From the NCBI RefSeq assembly GCF_001667925.1, contig NZ_LZJR01000059.1:36474-100473 (forward strand): DNA of 64,000 nucleotides, in the 5' to 3' direction. Positions within the stretch are counted from its first letter, which is position 1. Each line of letters starts with the position of its first letter. The notes beneath the pieces are model-generated. The model was given only the letters and a program-made list of their open reading frames with translations, was not told the DNA's origin and made no database searches. Of this stretch, positions 44,309 to 52,222 are shown piece after piece. The DNA comes from Mycobacterium sp. E2479. Lineage in GTDB: Bacteria > Actinomycetota > Actinomycetes > Mycobacteriales > Mycobacteriaceae. The position numbers and the translations under genes are program-made.

Positions 44309-45256
44309 TCATCCTCCGATCGGATGGTCGAAGCCGTTGACCTGTACCCAGTTTCGCGCCGCATCGTCGGGGTCGATGCCCGAGTTTCCCGACACCGCGG
44401 CGTTGAGTCCGGCGACACCGGAAGTCGTCAGCTTCGCTGAGACCGCGTCCAGCACCACCTTCAGACGATCGGATCGCTTTTCCGAATTAAGTAGTGGCAC
44501 AATGTTTCCAGCTACGAAATTGTGCTCGGGGTCGTCGAGGACCACCAAATGATTCTGCGGTATGGCCGGTGATGTGGTGAAGATATTGGCGGCATTCACC
44601 CTTCCCTCCGTCAGCGCGCGCACGGTTACCGCACCTCCGCCGTCGTCGATGGCGACGAAGTTGCCCGGCCTGATGTCGAGTCCATACTTCTGCCGCAGCC
44701 CCGGCAGGCCCGCAGGCCGTGTCGCGAAGGCCGAAGGCGCCCCGAATCGCACGTCCGCCGAATGGGGAGCCAAATCGGCGATCGCCTTCAGGTTCCAGGA
44801 GTTCGCAGTTTGCCCAGTCACGCTGACCGTATCGGTGTCGGTGGCCGGGGCGGGCGTCAGAATCGACAGGTCAGCGGGCAGGCGCTGGTCGAGCTCCCGC
44901 TCGACGGCCGCCAAGGTGGTGGCGTTGGACTGCGGCCAGACATAGAGCAGCAGATTGCCGATGTACTCCGGCACCAGGTCAATGGAATGGTCTTTGAGCG
45001 CAGGAATATACGTCTCCCGGCTACCGATACCCATTCGCTTGCCCACTTCGAAACCATTGGCCTGCAACGCTTGTGCGTAGATTTCGGCGATGATCTGCGA
45101 TTCGGGGAAGTCACCGGAACCAATGACAATGGAGTTGGGACTGCGAACCTGCGCTCCCAGCGGATCGGAATTGCTGCACGCCGCAACGACGGACATCGCG
45201 ATCGCAAACGCTGCCGCGCGCGCGATCGCGCCCCGCGGGCGCGGGAGTGTCCTCAT
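44309..45256 (-). CDS. proX: Compatible-solute substrate-binding lipoprotein ProX
   Basis: A 315-residue periplasmic binding protein. The N-terminus IARAAAFAIAMSVVAACSNS includes a lipobox (VVAAC), so it is anchored to the membrane. Conserved OpuAC-type segments are SQIIAEIYAQALQANGFEV and DLVPEYIGNLLLYVWPQ. An upstream in-frame start at 45325 exists, but MRTLPRPRGAIARAAAF at 45256 gives a proper signal peptide. It is the first gene of the proXVWZ operon, and it should bind glycine betaine, choline or a related solute. Confidence 0.92.
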   Translation of the reverse strand: MRTLPRPRGAIARAAAFAIAMSVVAACSNSDPLGAQVRSPNSIVIGSGDFPESQIIAEIYAQALQANGFEVGKRMGIGSRETYIPALKDHSIDLVPEYIGNLLLYVWPQSNATTLAAVERELDQRLPADLSILTPAPATDTDTVSVTGQTANSWNLKAIADLAPHSADVRFGAPSAFATRPAGLPGLRQKYGLDIRPGNFVAIDDGGGAVTVRALTEGRVNAANIFTTSPAIPQNHLVVLDDPEHNFVAGNIVPLLNSEKRSDRLKVVLDAVSAKLTTSGVAGLNAAVSGNSGIDPDDAARNWVQVNGFDHPIGG

Positions 45257-45354
45257 ACCGCCGACCCTAACTCCCGAACCTCGCGGGCGGGGGCACGTGA
45301 GAACGGTTGCCCGAATCGGTTTCAATCTGCGTCGGATAGGGCAAAGATGGCATT

Positions 45355-45705
45355 ATGAGCAGCCAAACCCCTGCCTCGCCCGGGCAGCCGCCCCCCGAGC
45401 CCACCCCTGCGGCCAAGACCGGCGCACCCGCCAAAGAACCGGCCATCGGGTTCACCCGCGCCGGTGCCTTGTGGTCCTCGCTGATCGCCGGCTTCGTGAT
45501 CCTGATCCTGTTGCTGATCTTCATCACCCAGAACACGACACCGACGGACTTTCAGTTCTTGGGCTGGCACTGGAGCCAGCCCAAGGGCGTCGCGATCTTA
45601 CTGGCGGCCGTGGTCGGCGGGTTGATCACGGTGGCGGTCGGAACCGCGCGGATCTTGCAGCTGCGTCGCGCGGCGAAAAGGCAACACGCGGCCGCCGCGC
45701 GCTAG
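45355..45705 (+). CDS. LapA-domain membrane protein (Rv3760-like)
   Basis: A 116-residue protein: a Pro/Ala-rich N-terminal region (to residue 30), then two membrane helices (LWSSLIAGFVILILLLIFIT, VAILLAAVVGGLITVAVGTA) separated by the family loop QNTTPTDFQFLGWHWSQP, typical of LapA (DUF1049). It is divergent from proX and converges with the Rv3761c-like gene, overlapping it by four bases. Role unknown, possibly membrane assembly as in E. coli LapA. Confidence 0.9.
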   Translation: MSSQTPASPGQPPPEPTPAAKTGAPAKEPAIGFTRAGALWSSLIAGFVILILLLIFITQNTTPTDFQFLGWHWSQPKGVAILLAAVVGGLITVAVGTARILQLRRAAKRQHAAAAR

Positions 45706-46748
45706 CCGGGCAGCTTGGCCAGTTCGGCCAAACCCCTGGAGATCAGCGGCGCCACCACCTCTGGTGCGTGGTCGGAGTCCATGCCGCGGGCTTGATCCGA
45801 CATCCGCCGGCGGAAGTCGATGCCCGCGGCGATGATGGCGAGCTTGAAGTAGGCCAACGCCATATAGAACTCCCAATGCGCCAACGGTGTACCGGCCGCC
45901 AACGAGTACCGGTCGGCCAGTTCGTCCGCCGTCGGCAACAACGGCGATGTCCAAGCGGCTTGCGCGTTGACGATCAAATCCAGCGCCGGGTCGCGATATA
46001 CGCACATGAGGGCCGCGTCGGATAGCGGATCGCCCAGCGTGGAGAGCTCCCAGTCGACGACGGCACGAACCTTCGTCGGATCCTCGGCATCCAGGATCGT
46101 GTTGTCGATCCGGTAGTCGCCGTGCACGATCGACGTGCGGCTCTGCTGCGGAATAGCCTCGCTCAGACCGGAATGCAGGCGTTCTACGTCGGCATCGCGC
46201 CGATCTTCGGGCAACCGCACCAGCGACCATTGCGAGCCCCATCGCCGCACCTGACGCTCCAGATAACCGCTGGGCTTGCCGAAATCGGCCAGACCGACGG
46301 CATTGGGATCGACGTTGTGTAGGTCGACAAGCACCCGGATCAACGAGTCAACGCAGCCCCCAATGACGGTGTGGCTGAACGATTCGAGTTGAGCGCGACG
46401 GCGCACCACCTGCCCGGCGACGAAGTCGACGATCTGGAAGGGGGCGCCGAGCACCGAATCGTCCTCGCAGAGCGCGATCGTGCGCGCCACCGGAACCGGC
46501 GTGTCCTGCAGCGCGGCAACGACGCGATACTCGCGGGCCATGTCGTGCGCGGACGGGGTCAACCCATGCAGCGGCGGTCGCCGCACCAGCCAACTGGTGC
46601 TGTCGTCGTAGACACGGAACGTCAGATTGGAGCGGCCACCCGAGATGAAGTCCGCGCGTAACTCGCCGTCGCGCCCGATCCCGAGTGAACGCAGGTAGGA
46701 GTCCAACGAGGCCAGGTCGAGCCCCTCGAGTTGGTCAGCTGAAGTCAC
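45702..46748 (-). CDS. APH-type phosphotransferase family protein (Rv3761c-like)
   Basis: A 348-residue aminoglycoside-phosphotransferase-fold kinase. The catalytic loop is VHGDYRIDNTILDAEDP, and the metal-binding motif is VVDWELSTLGDPLSD. The N-terminal lobe starts with FISGGRSNLTFRVYDDS. It was misnamed fadE36 in M. tuberculosis because related domains are fused to acyl-CoA dehydrogenases in eukaryotes (ACAD10/11). The real substrate may be a hydroxyacyl-CoA, by analogy to ACAD11-like kinases; not proven here. Two more paralogues lie in this window (48341 and 60496). Confidence 0.9.
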   Translation of the reverse strand: MTSADQLEGLDLASLDSYLRSLGIGRDGELRADFISGGRSNLTFRVYDDSTSWLVRRPPLHGLTPSAHDMAREYRVVAALQDTPVPVARTIALCEDDSVLGAPFQIVDFVAGQVVRRRAQLESFSHTVIGGCVDSLIRVLVDLHNVDPNAVGLADFGKPSGYLERQVRRWGSQWSLVRLPEDRRDADVERLHSGLSEAIPQQSRTSIVHGDYRIDNTILDAEDPTKVRAVVDWELSTLGDPLSDAALMCVYRDPALDLIVNAQAAWTSPLLPTADELADRYSLAAGTPLAHWEFYMALAYFKLAIIAAGIDFRRRMSDQARGMDSDHAPEVVAPLISRGLAELAKLPG

Positions 46749-46811
46749 CGAACTTGTCTACCATCGCCGACCCCGACCCGGTGCACCACCTGCGATGTGC
46801 CGGTCTTGCGC

Positions 46812-47450
46812 TCAGCCCGCGCCGCGGCTCGCGTCCTCGTCGAGCATCCTTTGGTTCCGCGGCAACAGGTCCCAGACGTGTTCGGTGGTGTTGACCGCGG
46901 CGACCGTCGCTTGACCGGACCGGGAGAACAACAGCCGGGTGACCGACGCGTAGTCGACGGGAAAGGACAGCAGTCGCGCGGTACCCAGAATCTCGTGCAG
47001 GAGGACGTTGATGACCCCGCCGTGGCTGAACACCGCGACGGTGTCGTCGGGGTCGGCGGTGGCCACGAGGTCGTCGACCGCGGCGCGCACCCGGGCAAGG
47101 AAAGCATCCTCGTCGACCGCGCTCGGCAGATGCCCCTGAGCCAGTCGCGCCCACTCTTCGGGCATCTCCGCGCGGATCTGCTCGACGGGGATGTACACCG
47201 GCAGGTCGCGGTCGTACTCGGCGAAACGGTCGTCGATCTCGACGGTCAGGCCGCGATTCGCCGCGACCGGTTCGGCGGTCTGGATGGCCCGCCGCTGCGG
47301 ACTGCTCACCACGCGCGAAATGGGAAACCTGGCGAGCGCCTTAGGTAGTCGTTGGATCTGGGCCAACCCTTCGTCCGACAGGTCCGGGTCGGAACCTTGA
47401 CCGTGCTCGCTGCGCAGCGGCAGCGCGTGCCGGACCAGAAGCACTTGCAT
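46812..47450 (-). CDS. Histidine phosphatase family protein
   Basis: A 212-residue phosphoglycerate-mutase-like protein. The RHG-type motif is LLVRHALPL (His8 as nucleophile, with Ala in place of Gly), and the second conserved His is in VFSHGGVINVLLHEIL. A Glu in the QTAEPVA and EYDRDLPVYIPVE segment could be the proton donor. It removes a phosphate from a small molecule or protein, unspecified. It is divergent from the methyltransferase gene and is part of a segment not present at this site in the M. tuberculosis order. Confidence 0.9.
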   Translation of the reverse strand: MQVLLVRHALPLRSEHGQGSDPDLSDEGLAQIQRLPKALARFPISRVVSSPQRRAIQTAEPVAANRGLTVEIDDRFAEYDRDLPVYIPVEQIRAEMPEEWARLAQGHLPSAVDEDAFLARVRAAVDDLVATADPDDTVAVFSHGGVINVLLHEILGTARLLSFPVDYASVTRLLFSRSGQATVAAVNTTEHVWDLLPRNQRMLDEDASRGAG

Positions 47451-47532
47451 ATGTCTTCCCGTCTTATCGAACGTTATGCCGGTCCGAAGTCTCTCATCGC
47501 CCGCTCTCCGTCGTTCACGGCGTGCACAATGA

Positions 47533-47563
47533 CATCGCTGTACCCAAGCATCGCTGTACCCAA
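47533..47563. repeat. 15-bp tandem direct repeat, period 16
   Basis: CATCGCTGTACCCAA occurs at 47533-47547 and again at 47549-47563, separated by one base. It lies between the histidine phosphatase start and the methyltransferase start and may be a binding site or a slippage product. Confidence 0.5.
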
Positions 47564-47593
47564 CTCAATGCGCTCCAGTGGCAAGGAGGACGG

Positions 47594-48265
47594 ATGACCG
47601 AACCGGACCGGGATTGGGACGCCGCCTACCGGCAAGCCGTTCCGCCGCCGTGGAGCATCGGCCGGCCCCAGCCGGCGCTGGCGCAGCTCATCGACCAAGG
47701 CAAGGTGCGCAGCGAGGTGCTGGACTCCGGCTGCGGCCACGCCGCGCTCTCGCTGACGCTTGCCGCACTCGGCCACACCGTCGTCGGCCTGGATGCGAGC
47801 GCGACCGCGATTGCCGCGGCCACCGCCGCGGCCGCCGAGCAAGGGCTCACCACGGCGACCTTCGCCCAGGCCGACGTCACCACCTTCGGCGGCTATGACG
47901 GCCGCTTCTCCACCATCCTGGACAGCGGGCTGTTCCATGCGCTGCCGACCGACCGGCGCCAGGACTATGTGCAATCCATCTTCCGCGCCGCGGCCCCCGG
48001 CGCCTCGCTGTACATCCTGGCCTTCGCCGCCGGGGCACTCGACGACGCCCATTCGGACCGGCCTGGCCCGCCCGGCTTCACCGAAACCGAATTGCACGAT
48101 GCCGTCGCGACGCTCTGGCGGGTTGACGACGTTCGCCCCGCGAAGGTGTACGGCACAGACGACACATTCGGATCGCCGGACGGTCCGCTTTCGCACCTGG
48201 AGCACGATGACGAGGGCCACTTCATGGCACCCGGATTTCTATTGGCCGCGCACAAGCCGGACTGA
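47594..48265 (+). CDS. Class I SAM-dependent methyltransferase
   Basis: A 223-residue small-molecule methyltransferase. Motif I is VLDSGCGHAALSLTLA, with the adenosine-binding acidic residue in VVGLDASATAI, and a later conserved DSGLFHALP. An excellent ribosome-binding site (AAGGAGG) precedes the ATG at 47594, although the frame is open to 47522. The family is sometimes listed as thiopurine/chloride methyltransferase-like because of the Trp-rich N-terminus (PPPWSIGRPQPAL). Function unspecified. Confidence 0.9.
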   Translation: MTEPDRDWDAAYRQAVPPPWSIGRPQPALAQLIDQGKVRSEVLDSGCGHAALSLTLAALGHTVVGLDASATAIAAATAAAAEQGLTTATFAQADVTTFGGYDGRFSTILDSGLFHALPTDRRQDYVQSIFRAAAPGASLYILAFAAGALDDAHSDRPGPPGFTETELHDAVATLWRVDDVRPAKVYGTDDTFGSPDGPLSHLEHDDEGHFMAPGFLLAAHKPD

Positions 48266-48286
48266 GCCGCAGTGGCCGCGGCGAGC

Positions 48287-48307
48287 ATGGAGAATGCTAT
48301 TCTCCAT
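48287..48307. promoter_or_regulatory. 21-bp palindromic operator at the head of an acyl-CoA-type operon
   Basis: Arms ATGGAGAAT and ATTCTCCAT are exact reverse complements, separated by GCT. The site lies 34 bases upstream of the proposed start of the phosphotransferase gene. The operon contains a TetR gene, so autoregulation is likely. The palindrome reduces the chance that the 48272 frame start is real, because translation would begin inside the operator. Confidence 0.6.
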
Positions 48308-48340
48308 CCTGAGATTGGGGTGTGCAGTGATGGTTGGACG

Positions 48341-49393
48341 GTGACAAGCGTGGCCGACTCGGGACTGGACGCGGGCGTGCTCGCCCGATGGCTGGATGCC
48401 AATGGCGCGCCGGGGGATGGAGAAGGGCCGCGGCTGACCGAGCTGACGGGAGGTTCGCAGAACACCCTTTACCTGATCGAGCGCGGCCCGTCGGAAGCCC
48501 CCGTGCGGATGGTGTTGCGAATGCCCGGCGCCCGGGCCGACGCCGCCCGCATCGACGGGTTGCTGCGAGAGATTCGCCTGGTTCGGGCGCTGTCCGGCAC
48601 CGACGTCCCGCACGCGGCGCTGATCGCGGCCGATGAAACCGGCGCCGTGCTCGGGATGCCGTTTTACGTCATGCAGGCGATCGACGGCTGGAGCCCGATG
48701 GACGGCGGGTGGCAACCCCCGTTCGACACCGACTTCGACGCCCGGCGCGGCCTGGCCTTCCAATTGGTCGACGGCGCGGCCAAGTTGGGCCGCGTGGATT
48801 GGCCCAAGCAAGGACTCGAAGGCTTCGGCCGCCCCGACGGATTCCACGAGCGGCAGGTCGATCGCTGGCTGGCGTTTTTGGACGCCTACCGGGTCCGCGA
48901 GTTGCCGGGTCTGGACGTCGCATCGGACTGGCTGCGCCGCAACCGTCCCGCCCATTACCGGGCGGGCATCATGCACGGCGACTACCAGTTCGCCAACGTG
49001 ATGTTCGCGCACGGCAGCCCGGCACGTTTGGCCGCGATCGTGGACTGGGAGATGACCACCGTCGGCGATCCGCTGCTCGACCTGGCATGGTGCCTACTGG
49101 GCTACGACGGTGAAAAGCCGCGCGAGGACGGCTTTTATCTCGACATGCGCGGCATGCCTACGCGCAGCGAGCTGTTGGAGCACTACGAGACCGTCAGCGG
49201 GTTGCCGACCGAGAACATCGACTACTACCTGGTGCTGGCCAACTGGAAGCTGGGCATCGTGCTGGAAAAGACCTATGCGGCCGGGGTGCGCACCGGGAAC
49301 GTCGACCCCAAGATCACCGACGCGTTCGGTCCGATGATTCTGCAGCTCATCGCCACGGCGGCCGAACTCGCCCGGTCTAACGAGGGGTCCTGA
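48341..49393 (+). CDS. APH-type phosphotransferase family protein
   Basis: A kinase of about 350 residues with the catalytic loop IMHGDYQFANVMFAHGSPA and IVDWEMTTVGDPLLDLAWCL; the N-terminal ATP-binding region includes ELTGGSQNTLYLIERGP. The frame is open to 48272, but the 21-bp palindrome at 48287-48307 makes a later start likely; GTG at 48320 or 48341 are the choices, and 48341 places the start near TSVADSGLDAGVLARWLD, the usual family beginning. It is followed by an SDR and an acyl-CoA dehydrogenase gene, so a role in hydroxyacyl-CoA metabolism is inferred. Confidence 0.88.
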   Translation: MTSVADSGLDAGVLARWLDANGAPGDGEGPRLTELTGGSQNTLYLIERGPSEAPVRMVLRMPGARADAARIDGLLREIRLVRALSGTDVPHAALIAADETGAVLGMPFYVMQAIDGWSPMDGGWQPPFDTDFDARRGLAFQLVDGAAKLGRVDWPKQGLEGFGRPDGFHERQVDRWLAFLDAYRVRELPGLDVASDWLRRNRPAHYRAGIMHGDYQFANVMFAHGSPARLAAIVDWEMTTVGDPLLDLAWCLLGYDGEKPREDGFYLDMRGMPTRSELLEHYETVSGLPTENIDYYLVLANWKLGIVLEKTYAAGVRTGNVDPKITDAFGPMILQLIATAAELARSNEGS

Positions 49394-49394
49394 A

Positions 49395-50159
49395 ATGGGT
49401 TACGCCGACAGACTTTTCGACCTCACCGACCGGGTCATCCTGATCACCGGTGGCAGCCGCGGGCTGGGGCGCGAGATGGCGTTCGGCGCGGCCCACTGCG
49501 GTGCGGACGTCGTGGTCGCGAGCCGCAACATGGACAACTGCGTCTCAACCGCCAAAGAGATCGAGGCCGAGACCGGCCGTTCCGCGATGGCTTATCAGGT
49601 GCACGTGGGACGCTGGGATCAGCTCGACGGCCTGGTCGAGGCGACCTACGAACGTTTCGGCAAGGTCGACACACTGATCAACAACGCGGGCATGTCCCCG
49701 TTGTACGACAAGCTCACCGATGTGACCGAGAAGCTGTTCGACGCCGTGGTCAACCTCAACCTCAAGGGCCCATTCCGGTTGTCGGCGTTGGTGGGTGAGC
49801 GCATGGTGGCAGCCGGCCGGGGTTCGATCATCAACGTGAGTACGGCCGGCTCACTTCGGCCGACGCCCGACATCATCCCCTACGCCGCGTCCAAGGCCGG
49901 TCTCAACGCCATGACCGAAGCATTGGCGAAGGCGTTCGGCCCAGCGGTGCGGGTCAACACGCTGATGGCCGGGCCGTTCCTCACCGACGTGAGCAAGGCG
50001 TGGAATCTCGGGTCGGCCGAACAGAAACCGTTCAAGCACCTTTCGTTGCAGCGCGCTGGCGACCCGCGTGAAATCGTGGGCGCAGCACTGTTCTTGGCGT
50101 CCGATGCGTCCAGCTTCACCACCGGCTCGATCCTGCGGGCCGACGGCGGAATCCCCTGA
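49395..50159 (+). CDS. Short-chain dehydrogenase/reductase
   Basis: A 254-residue SDR. TGGSRGLGRE near 18-27 is the cofactor motif, NNAGMSPLYD the NNAG motif, and the catalytic residues are in NVSTAG (Ser) and YAASKAG (Tyr, Lys). It begins one base after the phosphotransferase stop codon, so the two genes are translationally linked. Probably acts on a beta-hydroxyacyl or alicyclic substrate related to the acyl-CoA dehydrogenase encoded next. Confidence 0.93.
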   Translation: MGYADRLFDLTDRVILITGGSRGLGREMAFGAAHCGADVVVASRNMDNCVSTAKEIEAETGRSAMAYQVHVGRWDQLDGLVEATYERFGKVDTLINNAGMSPLYDKLTDVTEKLFDAVVNLNLKGPFRLSALVGERMVAAGRGSIINVSTAGSLRPTPDIIPYAASKAGLNAMTEALAKAFGPAVRVNTLMAGPFLTDVSKAWNLGSAEQKPFKHLSLQRAGDPREIVGAALFLASDASSFTTGSILRADGGIP

Positions 50160-50160
50160 C

Positions 50161-50315
50161 GTGGCGATCGCAAGCGCGGCGCAGCCGGGCGCAGCGGGTC
50201 GCCACCATCGGTCCAGTGGCGATCGCAAGCGCGGCGCAGCCGGGCGCAGCGGGTCGCCACCATCGGTCCAGTGGCGATCGCAAGCGACCCGCAGCCGGGC
50301 GCAGCGGGTCGCCAC
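50161..50315 (+). repeat. Three tandem copies of a dispersed 45-bp intergenic repeat
   Basis: Copies start at 50161, 50216 and 50271. Each is 45 bp (GTGGCGATCGCAAGCG ... CAGCGGGTCGCCAC) and the first two are separated from the next by the same 10-bp CATCGGTCCA, giving a period of 55 bp. The ends are inverted repeats. The third copy has a small change (GACC in place of GCGG). The same unit lies in the other orientation at 39575-39619. The array separates the SDR stop from the acyl-CoA dehydrogenase ribosome-binding site. Confidence 0.85.
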
Positions 50316-50334
50316 CAATGAAAGGAGTGTTCGA

Positions 50335-51618
50335 ATGTCCTGGGATTTTTCTACCGAGCCCGAGTTCGAGGAGAAGCTCGAGTGGATCCGCGTGTTCGTT
50401 CGCGATGAGGTGGAACCGCTCGAGGTGCTGTTTCCGGGCTGCGAGTTTCTGCCGCTGAACGACGAGCGGCGCCGCATTGTCGACCCACTCAAGCAGCAGG
50501 TGCGCGACAAGGGTTTGTGGGCACCGCATCTTGGGCCGGAGTTGGGCGGGCAGGGATTCGGCGCGGTCAAGCTGACCTTGATCAACGAGATTCTGGGTCG
50601 CAGCCCGTGGGCACCGATCGTCTTCGGGACGCAAGCGCCTGACACCGGCAACGCCGAGATCATCGCCCGCTTCGGAACCCAGGAGCAGAAGGATCGCTAT
50701 CTGGCTGGGCTGCTGTCCGGGGAGATCTTCTCGTGCTTCTCGATGACCGAGCCGCAGGGAGGCGCGGACCCGAGGGTCTTCACCACCCGCGCCGTCCGTG
50801 ACGGCGACGAGTGGGTCATTACCGGACGAAAGTACTTCTCCTCCAACGCCTCCGTCGCGTCGTTCTTCATCGTCGTCGCGATCACCGATCCCGACGTACC
50901 GGTCCATACCGGCGCTTCGACCTTCCTGATCCCGGCCGGCGCCGAGGGGCTGGCTCTGGAAGCCAACCACCATCTGGTCGGGGCCGACCCACACGAGCCG
51001 GGCCATTCGCTGGTGCATTACAACGACGTCCGAGTGCCCGCCGACGCGCTGCTCGGCGACCCCGGCCAGGGCTTTTTGATATTGCAGACCCGACTAGCCG
51101 GGGGGCGGCTGCATCACGCGATGCGATCCATCGGGATGGCGCAGCGCGCCGTCGAGATCATGTCGCGCCGGGCGAAAAGCCGCTTCACCCAGGGCAGTCT
51201 GCTGGCCGACAAACAACTGGTGCAGGAGTTCGTCGCCGACTCCTACACCGAGCTGATCCCATTCCGGCTGACGGTGTTGCACGCCGCATGGCTGATCGAC
51301 AACGGCAAGGAACGCGCCGCCCGAGCCGAGATCGCGGCCTGCAAGATCCTGGCCTCCCAAGTGCTCAAATCGATTGCGCTGCGTGCCATTCAGGTGCATG
51401 GCGCGCTGGGGCTGACCGACCAGCTACCACTGGTCAACGTGCTGCTGGGCGGCATTGCGCTGGGTCTGGCGGACGGGCCGACCGAGGCACACAAGGTGAA
51501 CCTGGCCCGGATGCTGCTGAAGGGTTACGAGGCCGAGGAAGGTGACTGGCCGAGCGAGATGCTCGACGTGCGGCGGGCGGCCGCACGTGCGAAATACGGT
51601 GAGCTCGTTGACCTCTAA
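50335..51618 (+). CDS. Acyl-CoA dehydrogenase
   Basis: A 427-residue FAD-dependent acyl-CoA dehydrogenase. The substrate/FAD loop is SCFSMTEPQGGADPRVFTTR, followed by WVITGRKYFSSNAS and, near the C-terminus, AIQVHGALGLTDQLPL (the usual VHGGxG motif). The ATG at 50335 has AAAGGAG in front; the frame runs further upstream only because the tandem repeats lack stops. It introduces a double bond into an acyl-CoA, with ETF as electron acceptor. Co-located with the phosphotransferase, as in other mycobacteria, in an operon ending with TetR and quinone oxidoreductase genes. Confidence 0.94.
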   Translation: MSWDFSTEPEFEEKLEWIRVFVRDEVEPLEVLFPGCEFLPLNDERRRIVDPLKQQVRDKGLWAPHLGPELGGQGFGAVKLTLINEILGRSPWAPIVFGTQAPDTGNAEIIARFGTQEQKDRYLAGLLSGEIFSCFSMTEPQGGADPRVFTTRAVRDGDEWVITGRKYFSSNASVASFFIVVAITDPDVPVHTGASTFLIPAGAEGLALEANHHLVGADPHEPGHSLVHYNDVRVPADALLGDPGQGFLILQTRLAGGRLHHAMRSIGMAQRAVEIMSRRAKSRFTQGSLLADKQLVQEFVADSYTELIPFRLTVLHAAWLIDNGKERAARAEIAACKILASQVLKSIALRAIQVHGALGLTDQLPLVNVLLGGIALGLADGPTEAHKVNLARMLLKGYEAEEGDWPSEMLDVRRAAARAKYGELVDL

Positions 51619-52222
51619 CCGGGTGGCCGCCGCCGTCGAGCGCGCGCTGGACGACCGCCAGCGGGAGGCCACCGAAGAAGTGGAACGCATCCTGGCCGCC
51701 GCGGTGCGCGTCATGGAACGGGTCGCGCCGGAACCACCTCGGGTCAGCGATATCGTCGCCGAGGCGGGTTCGTCGAACAAAGCGTTCTATCGTTACTTCG
51801 CCGGTAAGGACGATTTGATCCTGGCCGTCATGGAGCGCGGGGTGGCCATCGTGGTTTCCTACCTCGAGCATCAGATGGCCAAGGAATCCGAGCCGCGCGC
51901 CAAGGTCGTGCGGTGGATCGAGGGCACTCTGGCGCAGGTTGCCGACCCGCACCTGATCAGCATGACCCGAGCGGCGGCCGGCCAGATGTCGGCCGGTGCC
52001 AGTTGGCGCGCGGCCGACCAGGCGTTGATGCGGCCGCTTCGTCAGCTTCTCGTTGAACCCGTTGCGGCGCTGGGCAGTAGCGACGTCGAACGCGATGTCG
52101 AGGCGGTGTTCAGCTGCACCACGTCGACCATGCGCCGCTATGTCGGCTCGGCCGAGCAGCCCGGTCCTGACGACATCGCACACCTAGCGCATTTCTGTTT
52201 ACGTGGACTGGGGGTCGGTTGA
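51599..52222 (+). CDS. TetR family regulator
   Basis: A regulator of about 207 residues. The HTH reads VSDIVAEAGSSNKAFYRYFA (about residues 45-64), and the C-terminal part is a helical ligand-binding domain with a Met/Arg-rich ending. The start is uncertain: GTG codons at 51599 and 51623 are possible, both close to the end of, or just after, the acyl-CoA dehydrogenase gene; no clear ribosome-binding site helps. The stop overlaps the quinone oxidoreductase ATG by one base (TGATG). It probably represses the operon via the palindrome at 48287-48307. Confidence 0.88.
   Translation: MSSLTSNRVAAAVERALDDRQREATEEVERILAAAVRVMERVAPEPPRVSDIVAEAGSSNKAFYRYFAGKDDLILAVMERGVAIVVSYLEHQMAKESEPRAKVVRWIEGTLAQVADPHLISMTRAAAGQMSAGASWRAADQALMRPLRQLLVEPVAALGSSDVERDVEAVFSCTTSTMRRYVGSAEQPGPDDIAHLAHFCLRGLGVG

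Noticed and set aside
50161..50315. Possible CRISPR array (regular repeats, short spacers)
   Set aside because: Only three 45-bp copies with the same 10-bp spacer, no cas genes, and another copy elsewhere in an intergenic region; it is a tandem intergenic repeat.
50116..51018. 300-codon minus-strand open frame crossing the repeat array
   Set aside because: Antisense to the acyl-CoA dehydrogenase; open only because of high GC and the stop-free repeats.
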